A stretch of DNA of 64,000 nt from Siphonobacter aquaeclarae (lineage in GTDB: Bacteria > Bacteroidota > Bacteroidia > Cytophagales > Spirosomataceae): contig NZ_FNGS01000009.1 of the NCBI RefSeq assembly GCF_900103285.1, positions 116,431-180,430 on the forward strand, read 5' to 3'. Below, piece after piece: positions 16,937-25,950 of the stretch. A model generated the notes under the pieces. It was not told the DNA's origin, searched no databases, and saw nothing but the letters and a program-made list of their open reading frames with translations. Positions within the stretch are counted from its first letter, which is position 1; every line of letters starts with the position of its first letter. Both the position numbers and the translations under genes were made by a program.

Positions 16937-19366
16937 TTAGAACTTGTATCCGTACGAGACGCTCGGCAGGACAGGGAACAGGGTAATCTGTTTCAGCCGG
17001 TTCTCGATTTTTTTCACCTGCGGTTCGGTTGATACGTTGACCGCGTCGAGGTAATAGAAGAAAGGATTTTGCCGGTTGTATGCGTTGTAGAAGCTGATTT
17101 CCCAGGTACGTTCGCGGCGACCCATTTTCTTGTGAAACTGGATGCCGATATCCAGGCGGTGGTACGGTGCCTGGCGGAAGTTGTTGCGTTCACCGTATTC
17201 GGAGAATACCCGCTGTGTATAGTAGGGCTTGGCGTCTCCGAGTTTCTTGAGCCCGTTGGACCCCTGTACCCAGTATTGGCCCTGCGGAAGCGTAAGCGCC
17301 TGACCTGTACCGTATACCCATGTGCCGGAAAGCGTGATACGGTCGTTGACGTGGAAGATCCCCACCAGTGAAACGTCATGACGGCGATCGTAGCGGGCCC
17401 AGAACGGCTTTCCGAAGTTCAGCTCGTCGAACTGTTGCTGCGTCCAGGAGAGGGTATACCCGGCCCAGCCGGTAAAGCGGCCCACTTTTTTCTGAAGAAG
17501 AAACTCCGCTCCGTAGCTCCAGCCTTTTCCGTAGGTAATCTGATCTTCCCAGTTGGGCGCCACCTGTGTATTGCCGATGGAGAGGGAGCTGGCGCCTTCC
17601 TTATAAGCGACCATGTTGTCCATGGTTTTGTAGAAACCTTCAATCGTCAGAGTGGTGCCGGACGTGAAATCCTTCGCAATACCCAGCGCTACCTGCTGCG
17701 ACCGTTGGGGCGCCGTGCGGGGAGTTGACGGAACCCAGAGGTCCGTCGGCAGGCCGATACCCGAATTCGACAGCAAATGAATGTACTGGCTCATCGACGC
17801 ATAGGAAGCCTTCACGGCCCAGTTCCGGCCAGGACTATACGCAACCGAAACGCGGGGTTCGGGATGGGAGTAGGTCATGCCTTCGCTCGTGAATCCGCTG
17901 TACCGCAATCCGGCATTGATTTGCAGCCCCTCCGCCGGTCGCCAGGTATCTTCCAGGTATACCGCGCCTTCCCAGCTGTTGAGCGCTACGCTGTCGGCAG
18001 AGGGTTTGCCGGAAGCGCCGTCGAGCATTGTCGTCGAGCTCGGGCGGAACTGATGCGAGGTCAGAGCCAGCCCCCAGCGAAGCGTATGTTGCCTGCCGGC
18101 ATTCCAGGTAAAATCAGACTTCAGGCCGGCATCGCGGATGCCGGAAAGGTTGCGGAGCGCGTAGGTGACGACTTCGTCTTCCGACATGACATCCCGGTTC
18201 ATGTTCACGCGTGACTGGTACAGGGAATAAAACAGGGACGTCGTAGCGCTCAGCGCATTGTTGAAGCGGTGTTGCCAGCGTACCGTACCGGCGGAATTGC
18301 CCCAGCGGAGGTTGCCGTTTTCCTGTGTAACACTGCCGTTGGTTTTATAAACGAACCGGTCTTCTCCGGTATAGGCGCTGACAGACAGGAAATCGTTTGG
18401 CGTAACATCGAACGTCGCTTTCAGGTTCAGGTCGTAGAAGTAGCCGGTATGGTCGGAAATGGAAGGGACAAAAGGTTTCAGAATGAGATCGGCATAGGTC
18501 CGGCGGCCGGAAATCAGGAAGGATGATTTTCCTTTTTTCAGCGGGCCTTCGAGCGTCATGCGGGAAGAAATCAGGCCGATTCCGCCTTCTCCGCTGATGC
18601 GGTCGCGGTTTCCGTCTTTCATCTGCATTTCCACAACGGAAGAGAGACGTCCGCCGAAATGCGCCGGAAAGCCGCCTTTGGTAAGGTCTACCGATTTGAT
18701 CGCATCTCCGTTGAAAAGCGAGAAGAAGCCGAAGAGGTGAGAAGTATGGTAGATCGGGGCGTCGTCGAGCAGGATGAGGTTCTGGTCCGGACCGCCGCCG
18801 CGCACATAGAGGCCGGTGGAGCCTTCCGAGCCTTTTTGGACGCCGGGAAGGAGTTGCAGCGATTTCAACACATCCTTTTCGCCCAGCAGGCTTGGAATTT
18901 CCTTCACCTGCTGAATCGGAACGGAAAGGCTGGACATCTGAACCGATTCGGACGCCTTCCGGGTGGCGGCGTTGCTTTTGACAACGACTTCGCGGAGGTT
19001 GGTCAGTTCCGGCTTCAGTTCGATGTTCATATCGGAATTGAAGTTGAGATCAGCCGTCAGGTTTTCTGTCTGATAACCGACAAAGGAATAGGAAATGCGG
19101 ATGAGGGGGCGGACAGACCATTTGGCCGGCACCGCAAGCGTATAGAAGCCGGCGGAGTTGGTGGTGGTACCGACGCCGAGGCTGGGTACGCTGACATGCA
19201 CGCCGGTCATCGCCGTTCCCGTCTTCGCTTCGCGAACGTAGCCGCTGAGCGTACGGAAGATCTTCTTATCGCTGGCGGCAAGGGATTGGGCCACAGTGGA
19301 CGTAGCGAAAAGGCAAAGAAGTCCCAGTATCCCTCCGAGCAGAAGGGAAGAGTAAAAAGCTTTCAT
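16937..19366 (-). CDS. TonB-dependent receptor with carboxypeptidase-regulatory domain
   Basis: An 809-residue outer-membrane active transporter. Order: signal peptide (to about residue 27), a carboxypeptidase-regulatory-like beta domain (SGYVREAKTGTAMTGVHVSV), the plug with LKSLQLLPGVQKGSEGSTGL followed by YVRGGGPDQNLILLDDAPIY, then a 22-stranded barrel. It belongs to the SusC-like group without a SusD partner; its DUF4249 partner follows. Ligand unknown. The ATG at 19366 starts a good signal peptide. The upstream gap of over 700 bases has no gene, but I saw no exact -7 box near the start. Confidence 0.93.
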   Translation of the reverse strand: MKAFYSSLLLGGILGLLCLFATSTVAQSLAASDKKIFRTLSGYVREAKTGTAMTGVHVSVPSLGVGTTTNSAGFYTLAVPAKWSVRPLIRISYSFVGYQTENLTADLNFNSDMNIELKPELTNLREVVVKSNAATRKASESVQMSSLSVPIQQVKEIPSLLGEKDVLKSLQLLPGVQKGSEGSTGLYVRGGGPDQNLILLDDAPIYHTSHLFGFFSLFNGDAIKSVDLTKGGFPAHFGGRLSSVVEMQMKDGNRDRISGEGGIGLISSRMTLEGPLKKGKSSFLISGRRTYADLILKPFVPSISDHTGYFYDLNLKATFDVTPNDFLSVSAYTGEDRFVYKTNGSVTQENGNLRWGNSAGTVRWQHRFNNALSATTSLFYSLYQSRVNMNRDVMSEDEVVTYALRNLSGIRDAGLKSDFTWNAGRQHTLRWGLALTSHQFRPSSTTMLDGASGKPSADSVALNSWEGAVYLEDTWRPAEGLQINAGLRYSGFTSEGMTYSHPEPRVSVAYSPGRNWAVKASYASMSQYIHLLSNSGIGLPTDLWVPSTPRTAPQRSQQVALGIAKDFTSGTTLTIEGFYKTMDNMVAYKEGASSLSIGNTQVAPNWEDQITYGKGWSYGAEFLLQKKVGRFTGWAGYTLSWTQQQFDELNFGKPFWARYDRRHDVSLVGIFHVNDRITLSGTWVYGTGQALTLPQGQYWVQGSNGLKKLGDAKPYYTQRVFSEYGERNNFRQAPYHRLDIGIQFHKKMGRRERTWEISFYNAYNRQNPFFYYLDAVNVSTEPQVKKIENRLKQITLFPVLPSVSYGYKF

Positions 19367-20093
19367 GTGGGTAATAGCGGATAACCTGCGCTTTTTCCGG
19401 CGCTGTCAGTGTGAACCAATACGACTCTTCCAGGGTGAATCCGGACGAAGTCACCGATACATCGTTAATGGCGGAAAAACAGAGCAACCATTTCCCGGAA
19501 AAAACCGGCAAATCATACAGCCATACCTGGCGGAGGCGTTTTTTTACTCTGGCGGAGGTTTGTCACTTTCCGAGCTGAAAGGCCCTGGCGGGACGGGAAA
19601 GCGAACTCATTCTGAAGGCGTCGAGGCGAAACTAATCAATAACGGTAAGAAGTGTACGTCAGATCGAAGTAAGGACTCTCCAACGGATGGACTTCACCGG
19701 GTTTTCATAAAGCGTGTGGTGTGTCGTTTGACAATTCGAAGATGGATCATTTTTTACGTTTATACAACCGTTATTCGATCAAGTGCATAAAACGTCGGTT
19801 TTTCGGCATAACTGAAAAGAAACTGGTGAAAGGCGGAAAAAGACCAAAAATGCCCTCAGGGCCTGTTTTGAGGGGTTTTGACAGGTGTGGAAAAATTTCC
19901 CAACTGTTCAAATTTTACGATGTTTGGTCAAAAAGCTGACTTTTTCGGTCTTTTATAAAGGTTATTCTGTGCTGACAGGACTATATGACGGTAAATGGAT
20001 CATTATCAAATGATAAAAGAAAAAGGACGCCGGGAGTGGCGTCCTTTAACAAAAATGATTTTATAATCTTGAATCCGGCCGGACGGCCGGATT
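19367..20093. other. Gene-free stretch between the TonB receptor and a sugar-isomerase gene
   Basis: About 730 bases with no reading frame that looks coding; GC falls in the second half. It should hold the promoter and any regulation of the receptor operon (minus strand). Two hairpins at its right end (20022-20047 and 20072-20093) belong to the 3' end of the gene at 20094. No tRNA-like fold was seen. Confidence 0.55.
20022..20047 (-). terminator. Terminator after the Tat-exported isomerase gene
   Basis: AAAGGACGCC pairs with GGCGTCCTTT around a 6-base loop, with a T-rich tract following on the minus strand. A second stem, AATCCGGCC/GGCCGGATT at 20072-20093, directly abuts the stop codon. Confidence 0.8.
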
Positions 20094-20972
20094 TTAAACG
20101 TCGCAAATGAGTACGCCCTGCTTCAGGGATTCCAGCATACCTGCCTTGTCCTTCGGCGTCGGGACGAATTCCTGACCGATGTAGCCTTTGTAGCCGGTTG
20201 CAACGATCGCTTTGACAATCGCAGGGTAGTAAATCTCCTGGCGATCGTCGATTTCCGTCCGGTTGGGCATCCCGCCGGTGTGGTAGTGACTGATGTACTG
20301 GCCATACCGCTGGATATTACGGATATGATCGCCATGCATGGACTGCATGTGGAAGATATCGTACAGCAGTTTGAAGCGTTCCGACCCAACAGCCTCGCAA
20401 AGTACCGAGCCCCATTGTACGGTGTCGCATTGGTAGTCCGGGTGGGAGTGCCGGGAGCTGAGGAGCTCCATCGTCAGCGTTACGCCGTGCTTTTCGGCGG
20501 TCGGCATGATCCGCTTAAGTCCTTTCTGGCAGTTAAGGATACCCTGGTAGTCGTCGAGACCGTTCCGGTTGCCCGAAAAACAGATCAGGTTGGTGACGCC
20601 GGCAGCCTTCGCCTCCGGAATGAGCTTTTCGTAGCATTCGACCAGCTTGTCGTGATTCTTCGGATTATTGAAGAAGCTGGGAAGGCCGGTGCCGTCGGGC
20701 CATCTGTCGGCCTGCCCCATGGCAGAAGTAAGGCCGTACTTGGCCAGTGTCGGCCATTCGGCGGGGCCGGTCAGTTCGATCGACTGAATACCGATGTTCT
20801 TGCAGGCTTGTGCAAACTCATCGAGGGGAATGGAGCCGAAGCACCAGCGGGAAACGGAATGCTTGATATTGCCTTTGAGGGCCGGCTGGGCAGCAGCAGC
20901 TTCCAGTGTGGCACCCAGCGAAGAGGTGGCAGCCGCGGCCGCAGTTTTCTTCAGCATAGAGCGTCGGTTCAT
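20094..20972 (-). CDS. Tat-exported hydroxypyruvate isomerase-like TIM-barrel protein
   Basis: A 292-residue protein of the sugar phosphate isomerase/epimerase (AP-endonuclease 2-like) superfamily. The N-terminus NRRSMLKKTAAAAATSSLG is a twin-arginine type export signal, which places it in the periplasm. The barrel has SVSRWCFGSIPLDEFAQACK at strand one, and TLTMELLSSRHSHPDYQCDT, LLYDIFHMQSMHGDHI and IGQEFVPT supplying the Glu/Asp/His metal ligands expected for hydroxypyruvate isomerase-like enzymes. The substrate is unknown; a keto-sugar is plausible. It is one of three such Tat-exported barrels in this window. Confidence 0.85.
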   Translation of the reverse strand: MNRRSMLKKTAAAAATSSLGATLEAAAAQPALKGNIKHSVSRWCFGSIPLDEFAQACKNIGIQSIELTGPAEWPTLAKYGLTSAMGQADRWPDGTGLPSFFNNPKNHDKLVECYEKLIPEAKAAGVTNLICFSGNRNGLDDYQGILNCQKGLKRIMPTAEKHGVTLTMELLSSRHSHPDYQCDTVQWGSVLCEAVGSERFKLLYDIFHMQSMHGDHIRNIQRYGQYISHYHTGGMPNRTEIDDRQEIYYPAIVKAIVATGYKGYIGQEFVPTPKDKAGMLESLKQGVLICDV

Positions 20973-21025
20973 AAAATGAGCAGATATGCGCGATAAAACA
21001 GGTTTCTTTAACTAATTAGAATGTT

Positions 21026-21307
21026 CTATACATCGGCTACCCTGAAAAGCTGAATTTTAATTTCATCCCAGACGCCGCCGGTTACATACGGTTCGGTAGT
21101 GAGCCAGGCGCGGAGGGTCGCTTCATCCGGAAAATCCATGATCATGACAGAGCCGATCATCCGGCCGTCGTCCGAAAGGAGCGCGCCGCCGATAAGGAAA
21201 TGTCCGGCCGCTTTCAGTTCCCGGGCGCGGGCGAGGTGCGCAGGGCGGGTAGCCGCCCGCCGCTCTGCCGCATCGGGGTGGTCGTATGCCTGGAGGTGAA
21301 ATTGCAT
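21026..21307 (-). CDS. YciI-family protein
   Basis: A 93-residue protein with the YciI fold (ferredoxin-like dimer). Typical features are FHLQAYDHPDAAERRAATRP at the start, RPAHLARARELKAAGHFLIG with the conserved His, GALLSDDGRMIGSVMIMDFP and a C-terminal Tyr-Val-Gly-like stretch EPYVTGGVWDEI. Biochemical roles are mostly undefined; some members are dehydrochlorinase-like. It sits 3 bases from the HIT-protein gene, and the two are probably cotranscribed. Confidence 0.88.
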   Translation of the reverse strand: MQFHLQAYDHPDAAERRAATRPAHLARARELKAAGHFLIGGALLSDDGRMIGSVMIMDFPDEATLRAWLTTEPYVTGGVWDEIKIQLFRVADV

Positions 21308-21310
21308 GGC

Positions 21311-21706
21311 TTAGTCGAGATAGCTTCGGATGCGGGCAGCAATAACCGCCAGCTGTTCCTGGGAAAGAGACAGTTTCGGATTGGCAAAATTGACGTCCCG
21401 CATGGAGTTCATCGGAATCAGGTGGACGTGCGCATGCGGAACTTCCAGGCCGATGACACTGACGCCGAGACGGACGCAGGGGCAGGCTTTCTGAATAGCG
21501 GGCGCGATTTTCTTGGCAAACAGGATCAGTCCTGAAAGCGTCGCATCGTCCAGATCAAAGACATAATCCACTTCCTTTTTCGGAATCACAAGGGTGTGGC
21601 CTTCCGTAAGGGGCGAGATATCGAGGAAAGCGAGGTATCGGTCGTCTTCGGCAACCTTGTGGCAGGGAATTTCTCCCTGAATGATCCGCGTGAAAATAGA
21701 CGGCAT
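21311..21706 (-). CDS. HIT-family nucleotide hydrolase
   Basis: A 131-residue histidine-triad protein, likely hydrolysing dinucleoside polyphosphates or AMP-lysine adducts in the cytoplasm. It has SIFTRIIQGEIPCHKVAEDD at the start, DISPLTEGHTLVIPKKEVD in the middle, and the catalytic HAHVHLI motif. A longer frame to 21772 exists, but the ATG at 21706 gives the normal family start. It lies upstream of the YciI gene and just downstream of the first TCTGTG hairpin. Confidence 0.92.
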   Translation of the reverse strand: MPSIFTRIIQGEIPCHKVAEDDRYLAFLDISPLTEGHTLVIPKKEVDYVFDLDDATLSGLILFAKKIAPAIQKACPCVRLGVSVIGLEVPHAHVHLIPMNSMRDVNFANPKLSLSQEQLAVIAARIRSYLD

Positions 21707-21778
21707 CGGTCCGGTAGTTTGGTTCAGACAACGAATGTAGAAGATGCAGGGTGTATTCGAAGGAATCTGCAAAAAGTA

Positions 21779-21848
21779 CTTCTGTGCATTCTGTGTTTTC
21801 TGTGAGCTATTTATTTTTTTCTCACAGAAAACACAGACTACACAGAAG
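21779..21848. repeat. TCTGTG hairpin repeat, copy 1
   Basis: Two 28-base arms (21779-21806 and 21821-21848) are inverted copies with two mismatches, separated by a 14-base AT-rich loop. Each arm contains TCTGTG three times at a 9-base period and ends TCTGTGAG before the loop. It lies between the greA terminator and the HIT gene. It has three relatives in this window. Confidence 0.9.
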
Positions 21849-21855
21849 CAAGAAA

Positions 21856-21889
21856 AAACGGGGCTGCCTGGTTAGAAGCAGCCCCGTTT
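21856..21889 (-). terminator. Terminator after greA
   Basis: AAACGGGGCTGC pairs with GCAGCCCCGTTT around a 10-base loop; a run of Ts follows on the minus strand. Confidence 0.88.
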
Positions 21890-21914
21890 CAGGATAGTAT
21901 AAGAAGGTTAAAAC

Positions 21915-22388
21915 CTACCGGGAGATGTCCAGTACTTCAAACTCCGCTTTGCCGGCAGGCAGTTGTACTTCTGCCACATCGCCGACGGACTTGCCGAGAA
22001 GGCCTTTGCCGATCGGTGATTGAACGGAGATTTTGCCGGTTTTGACATCGGCCTCTGTTTCCGCTACCAGCGTATAGGTAGCGATCATATTGTTCCGCTT
22101 GTTTTTGATCTTGACAATCGACAGGATCGCAACTTTGGAGGTATCAATAATAGACTCGTCCAGGATACGGGCATTGGAGAGCAGCTCCTCGAGCTTGGCA
22201 ATTTTCAGCTCGTGGAGGCCCTGCGCTTCTTTGGCCGCGTCGTATTCAGCGTTTTCAGACAAGTCACCTTTATCTCTTGCTTCGGCAATCTGGTGTGCGA
22301 TATGCGCCCGGCCCTTGGTCTTCAGTTCATGCAGATCGGCTTTAAGCTTATTGAGCCCTTCTTCGGTATAATAGGCCACTTTTCCCAT
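21915..22388 (-). CDS. greA: Transcription elongation factor GreA
   Basis: GreA enters the RNA polymerase secondary channel and stimulates cleavage of backtracked transcripts. The 157-residue protein has the N-terminal coiled coil with the acidic tip (ARDKGDLSENAEYDAAKEAQ, carrying the conserved D and E pair), and the C-terminal FKBP-like domain with TYTLVAETEADVKTGKISV and SPIGKGLLGKSVGD. The ATG at 22388 is chosen over a TTG two codons earlier. It has its own terminator. The upstream region is shared with fmt in a divergent arrangement. Confidence 0.96.
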   Translation of the reverse strand: MGKVAYYTEEGLNKLKADLHELKTKGRAHIAHQIAEARDKGDLSENAEYDAAKEAQGLHELKIAKLEELLSNARILDESIIDTSKVAILSIVKIKNKRNNMIATYTLVAETEADVKTGKISVQSPIGKGLLGKSVGDVAEVQLPAGKAEFEVLDISR

Positions 22389-22877
22389 AATCAAAATCTC
22401 ATTTACAGGTGTAACTTTTTTTGGGTTGATCGCGCGCCCTGTCGGACGGTTATCAGGGTGTTGCCCGGGGGCAGAAAAAAGAAGCCCAGGTTAAAAATTC
22501 AGGCAACTTTTGGTTAAGTGTCTGAATTTCAAGGTTCCTGTGCTTCGGAAATCTCGAACGTAATGACAAAAAAAAAGAACGGTGACAAGACCGCTCTGCA
22601 ATTCACCCGACAGTATACCGGATGCAGAATCAATCTTCCCGCCGAAGACCCAATGGATGAATCGTACGTGTTTGCATGGACGACTTCATGATGAATGGGT
22701 CAACAAAATTAGCACATTTACCGTAAAAAGCAAGTAAAATCTCATTTTCGTCAGCCGGAGGAGAGCCGGCCGGCGCCTTCGCCGCGAAGAATTACGCGGT
22801 CGCGGTATGGACCGGCAGCGGAAAGCATGATATTTGAAGACGGTTGTCTGTCAGACAACGAATCTTACTACGTTTCC
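22389..22877. other. Divergent intergenic region between greA and fmt
   Basis: About 490 bases that should carry both promoters. One small open frame, 22563-22691 (42 residues, MTKKKNGDKTALQF start), has no ribosome-binding site and no recognisable similarity, so I do not call it a gene. A near-match to the -7 box, TACGTTTC at 22869-22876, directly precedes the fmt ATG. Confidence 0.4.
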
Positions 22878-23789
22878 ATGAGAATTTTGTTTCTGGGTAC
22901 CCCGGAATTTGCGGTCGAGAGCCTCCGGGCGCTGGTCGAAAACGGATGCAATGTCGTAGCGGTGGTTACGGCTCCCGACAAGCCGGCGGGGCGCGGGCAG
23001 CATGTGCAGCAATCGCCCGTGAAGCAGTACGCCGTGTCGGCCGGAATACCGGTCCTTCAACCGGAAAAGCTGAAAAATCCTGCTTTTCTGGAGGAATTGA
23101 AAAGCTACCGGGCCGATTTACAGGTAATTGTCGCCTTCCGGATGCTGCCCGAAGTAGTCTGGAATATGCCGCCGCTGGGGACATTTAATCTGCATGCCTC
23201 GCTGCTGCCGCAGTACCGGGGCGCCGCGCCGATCAACTGGGCTGTTATCAATGGAGAAAAGAAAACCGGGGTAACGACTTTTTTTCTGCAGCATGAAATT
23301 GATACCGGTCCGCTCATTTTTCAGGAAGAAGAACCCATCGGGCCGGATGATACGGTTGGGACGCTCTATGAGCGTTTGATGCACCGCGGCGCTGCGCTGG
23401 TGGTCAAAACCGTCCGCGCGATTGAAGCCGGAAATTACCCGCAGATTCCGCAGGATGAATCGCGCGAATTGAAAGCTGCTCCGAAGATTTTCCGGGAAAC
23501 CTGTGAAATCAACTGGAACCGGCCGACGGAAGCCGTCCGCGATCACATCCGGGGATTGTCGCCATACCCGGCCGCCTGGACTACTTTATTGGGCAAAACG
23601 TGTAAGGTATACCGCGCCGAACGGGTCGAATCATCGGAAGAGGCCGCGCCGGGCAACTACACAACCGATCATAAAACCTACCTGAGATTTCGCTGTGCCG
23701 ATGGGTGGCTTTCCCTGACCGAGCTGCAACTCGAAGGAAAGAAACGGATGGGCATCGAAGAACTGCTCAGAGGTATTAAAGGTTTATAG
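22878..23789 (+). CDS. fmt: Methionyl-tRNA formyltransferase
   Basis: Fmt formylates Met-tRNAfMet with 10-formyl-tetrahydrofolate so that translation can start. The 303-residue protein begins MRILFLGTPEFAVESL, and has SLLPQYRGAAPINWAVINGE (formyl-folate binding with the conserved Asn-His-like LHASLLP), a GVTTFFLQHEIDTGP stretch, and a C-terminal OB-like domain with NWNRPTEAVRDHIRGLSPYP. The ATG at 22878 gives the family start; an earlier in-frame ATG at 22827 adds 17 non-family residues. sdaA follows 60 bases downstream. Confidence 0.96.
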   Translation: MRILFLGTPEFAVESLRALVENGCNVVAVVTAPDKPAGRGQHVQQSPVKQYAVSAGIPVLQPEKLKNPAFLEELKSYRADLQVIVAFRMLPEVVWNMPPLGTFNLHASLLPQYRGAAPINWAVINGEKKTGVTTFFLQHEIDTGPLIFQEEEPIGPDDTVGTLYERLMHRGAALVVKTVRAIEAGNYPQIPQDESRELKAAPKIFRETCEINWNRPTEAVRDHIRGLSPYPAAWTTLLGKTCKVYRAERVESSEEAAPGNYTTDHKTYLRFRCADGWLSLTELQLEGKKRMGIEELLRGIKGL

Positions 23790-23848
23790 GAGTACTGATT
23801 CATCAACAACGATACGCGCCGGATTCCACTGGACCCGGACATAAAAAA

Positions 23849-25201
23849 ATGATTACGACCTCTGTATTCGATTTATTCAAAGTCGGACCGGGTCCGTCGA
23901 GCTCGCACACGATCGGACCAATGAAAGCCGCATACGATTTTCTCCTGGAAATCCGGAACAGCGCCGACGCAGCCCGTGGCCGGAAAGTAGAAATTCACCT
24001 GTTCGGGTCGCTTTCGGCGACGGGCAAAGGCCACGGTACCGACCGGGCCATTGTTGGCGGACTACTCGGATGGCTGCCGGATACCTGTGATCCCAAAGCC
24101 TTGCTCGAACTGGGAAACGACGCGCATACCCTGCCCGTTTCCGATGCTTCGATTACCACCGCTGCCGGAGAGATTATATACCACCGTGGCAAAACGGACT
24201 TTCCGCACCCCAATACCATGATCCTGAAGCTGACCGACGGCGCAGGGAATATCCTCCTCGAACACGAGTACTACTCTGTCGGCGGCGGGTTCATCCAGCG
24301 AAAAGGCCGGCCGGTAGAAGGTACCCGGGATACGGAGCCTCGTTTTCCGTATGAAAATATGGAAAGCCTGAAAAAGCAACTCGCTGCATCCGGCCTGTCG
24401 CTCCCGAAACTGATGATCGAAAACGAAAAGTCACTCACCGGGCTGAGCGAGCGGGAGATCAACCACCGCCTCGATTTTATCCTGGAAGCGATGGAGAAGG
24501 CCGTGAAACGCGGCCTGCGCGGAAAGGGATTGCTGCCGGGTACTATCCGCCTGCAACGCAAGGCCCCAAAGGTATACGAGCAGGCGAAGAGTCATTCGCT
24601 GACGTCGGATAGCTTTCTGATGTTTCTCAACGCGTATTGCCTGGCGGCTTCGGAAGAAAACGCGGCAGGCAGTATTGTTGTGACGGCTCCGACATCCGGC
24701 GCGTCCGGCGTTTTTCCGGGACTCACGTACCTGATGAAACACCACTTCCATTATTCTCCCCAGAAAATGCGGGACGGACTGCTGGTAGCCGCCGCTGTCG
24801 GCTTTCTGGTAAAACACATTGCCAGTATATCCGGCGCGGAAATGGGGTGTATGGGGGAAATAGGCACGGCGTCGGCTATGGGAGCAGCCATGCTGACCTA
24901 TGCGGCAGGCGGCGCGGCGGCGCAGGTGGAAGCGGCGGCGGAAATCGGCATCGAACACCACCTCGGTATGACGTGTGACCCGATCGGCGGCTATGTGCAG
25001 ATTCCCTGCATCGAGCGGAATGCCATGGGGGCAGTCAAAGCCTACAACGCCTACCTGCTGGCGATGGCGAGCGATCCGAGCTATCAGAAAATCTCCCTCG
25101 ACAGCGTCCTTAAAGTCATGCGCGCCACCGGACGGGATATGTCGCAGAAGTATAAAGAGACCTCTGAAGCGGGGTTGGCGTTGAGTATGACGGAGTGTTG
25201 A
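23849..25201 (+). CDS. sdaA: L-serine ammonia-lyase, iron-sulfur type
   Basis: This enzyme deaminates L-serine to pyruvate using a 4Fe-4S cluster. The 450-residue single-chain form has an N-terminal beta domain starting TTSVFDLFKVGPGPSSSHTI and a C-terminal alpha domain with APTSGASGVFPG. The cluster cysteines are in GCMGEIGTASAM and in MTCDPIGGYVQIPCIERNA. Length matches single-subunit SdaA. It lies between fmt and the repeat array upstream of folA. Confidence 0.96.
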   Translation: MITTSVFDLFKVGPGPSSSHTIGPMKAAYDFLLEIRNSADAARGRKVEIHLFGSLSATGKGHGTDRAIVGGLLGWLPDTCDPKALLELGNDAHTLPVSDASITTAAGEIIYHRGKTDFPHPNTMILKLTDGAGNILLEHEYYSVGGGFIQRKGRPVEGTRDTEPRFPYENMESLKKQLAASGLSLPKLMIENEKSLTGLSEREINHRLDFILEAMEKAVKRGLRGKGLLPGTIRLQRKAPKVYEQAKSHSLTSDSFLMFLNAYCLAASEENAAGSIVVTAPTSGASGVFPGLTYLMKHHFHYSPQKMRDGLLVAAAVGFLVKHIASISGAEMGCMGEIGTASAMGAAMLTYAAGGAAAQVEAAAEIGIEHHLGMTCDPIGGYVQIPCIERNAMGAVKAYNAYLLAMASDPSYQKISLDSVLKVMRATGRDMSQKYKETSEAGLALSMTEC

Positions 25202-25204
25202 GGC

Positions 25205-25372
<168 letters not shown>

Positions 25373-25378
25373 ATTCCC

Positions 25379-25846
25379 ATGACATCCCTCATCGTAGCGG
25401 CGGCAGAAAACGGCGCGATTGGAAAAGATAACCAGCTGCTATGGCACTTGCCGGATGATCTGAGGTTATTCAAGCGACTTACCACGGGCCATGCCATCGT
25501 CATGGGCCGGAAAACATATGAATCCATCGGGCGGCCGCTTCCCAACCGGGAATCGGTTATTTTGACGCGGCAAACAGGGTATGAGGTACCGGGGGCGACA
25601 GTAGTTGCCACGCTGGAAGAAGCCCTGGCCGGCCGCGAAGACGTATTCGTGATCGGCGGAGCGGAGATTTACAGGCTGGCGTTGCCTGTCGCCGACCGGA
25701 TATACCTGACAGAAGTACATACCCGGATTGAAGGCGATGCCTTTTTTGAAATACCCGCGGGCTGGAAGGAAGTCTCCCGCGAGCACCATCCGGCCGATGA
25801 AAAGCACGCCTATTCCTTTGATTTCGTGGTATTGGACCGACAATAA
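25379..25846 (+). CDS. folA: Dihydrofolate reductase
   Basis: DHFR reduces dihydrofolate to tetrahydrofolate with NADPH. The 155-residue protein has the hallmark start SLIVAAAENGAIGKDNQLLW with HLPDDLRLFKRLT (catalytic Asp in LPDD), GHAIVMGRKTYESIGRPLPN, and VFVIGGAEIYRLALPVADRI. The ATG at 25379 lies only eight bases after an array of twelve CCGAAAA units, and there is no Shine-Dalgarno sequence, so the A-rich repeat itself is the only leader element visible. A clear terminator follows. Confidence 0.96.
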   Translation: MTSLIVAAAENGAIGKDNQLLWHLPDDLRLFKRLTTGHAIVMGRKTYESIGRPLPNRESVILTRQTGYEVPGATVVATLEEALAGREDVFVIGGAEIYRLALPVADRIYLTEVHTRIEGDAFFEIPAGWKEVSREHHPADEKHAYSFDFVVLDRQ

Positions 25847-25860
25847 GGGACTATTCCGAA

Positions 25861-25909
25861 ACAAAAAGCGAGAGGCTGTACCGTTGAGGTGCAGCCTCTC
25901 ACTTTTTGT
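25861..25909 (+). terminator. Terminator after folA
   Basis: GAGAGGCTG pairs with CAGCCTCTC; flanking ACAAAAAG and CTTTTTGT extend the stem, with a single G-T type mismatch. It works for the plus strand and is symmetrical. Confidence 0.88.
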
Positions 25910-25950
25910 GCGACATTTCGGATATTGCAGGCAACGAAACCTCTTTACCT

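Noticed and set aside
19365..19790. A 141-residue plus-strand frame in the gap upstream of the TonB receptor
   Set aside because: Composition is not coding-like, it overlaps the receptor's start region, and no motif is visible.
22563..22691. Small 42-residue frame between greA and fmt
   Set aside because: No ribosome-binding site, no recognisable product, and it sits in the promoter region of two divergent genes.
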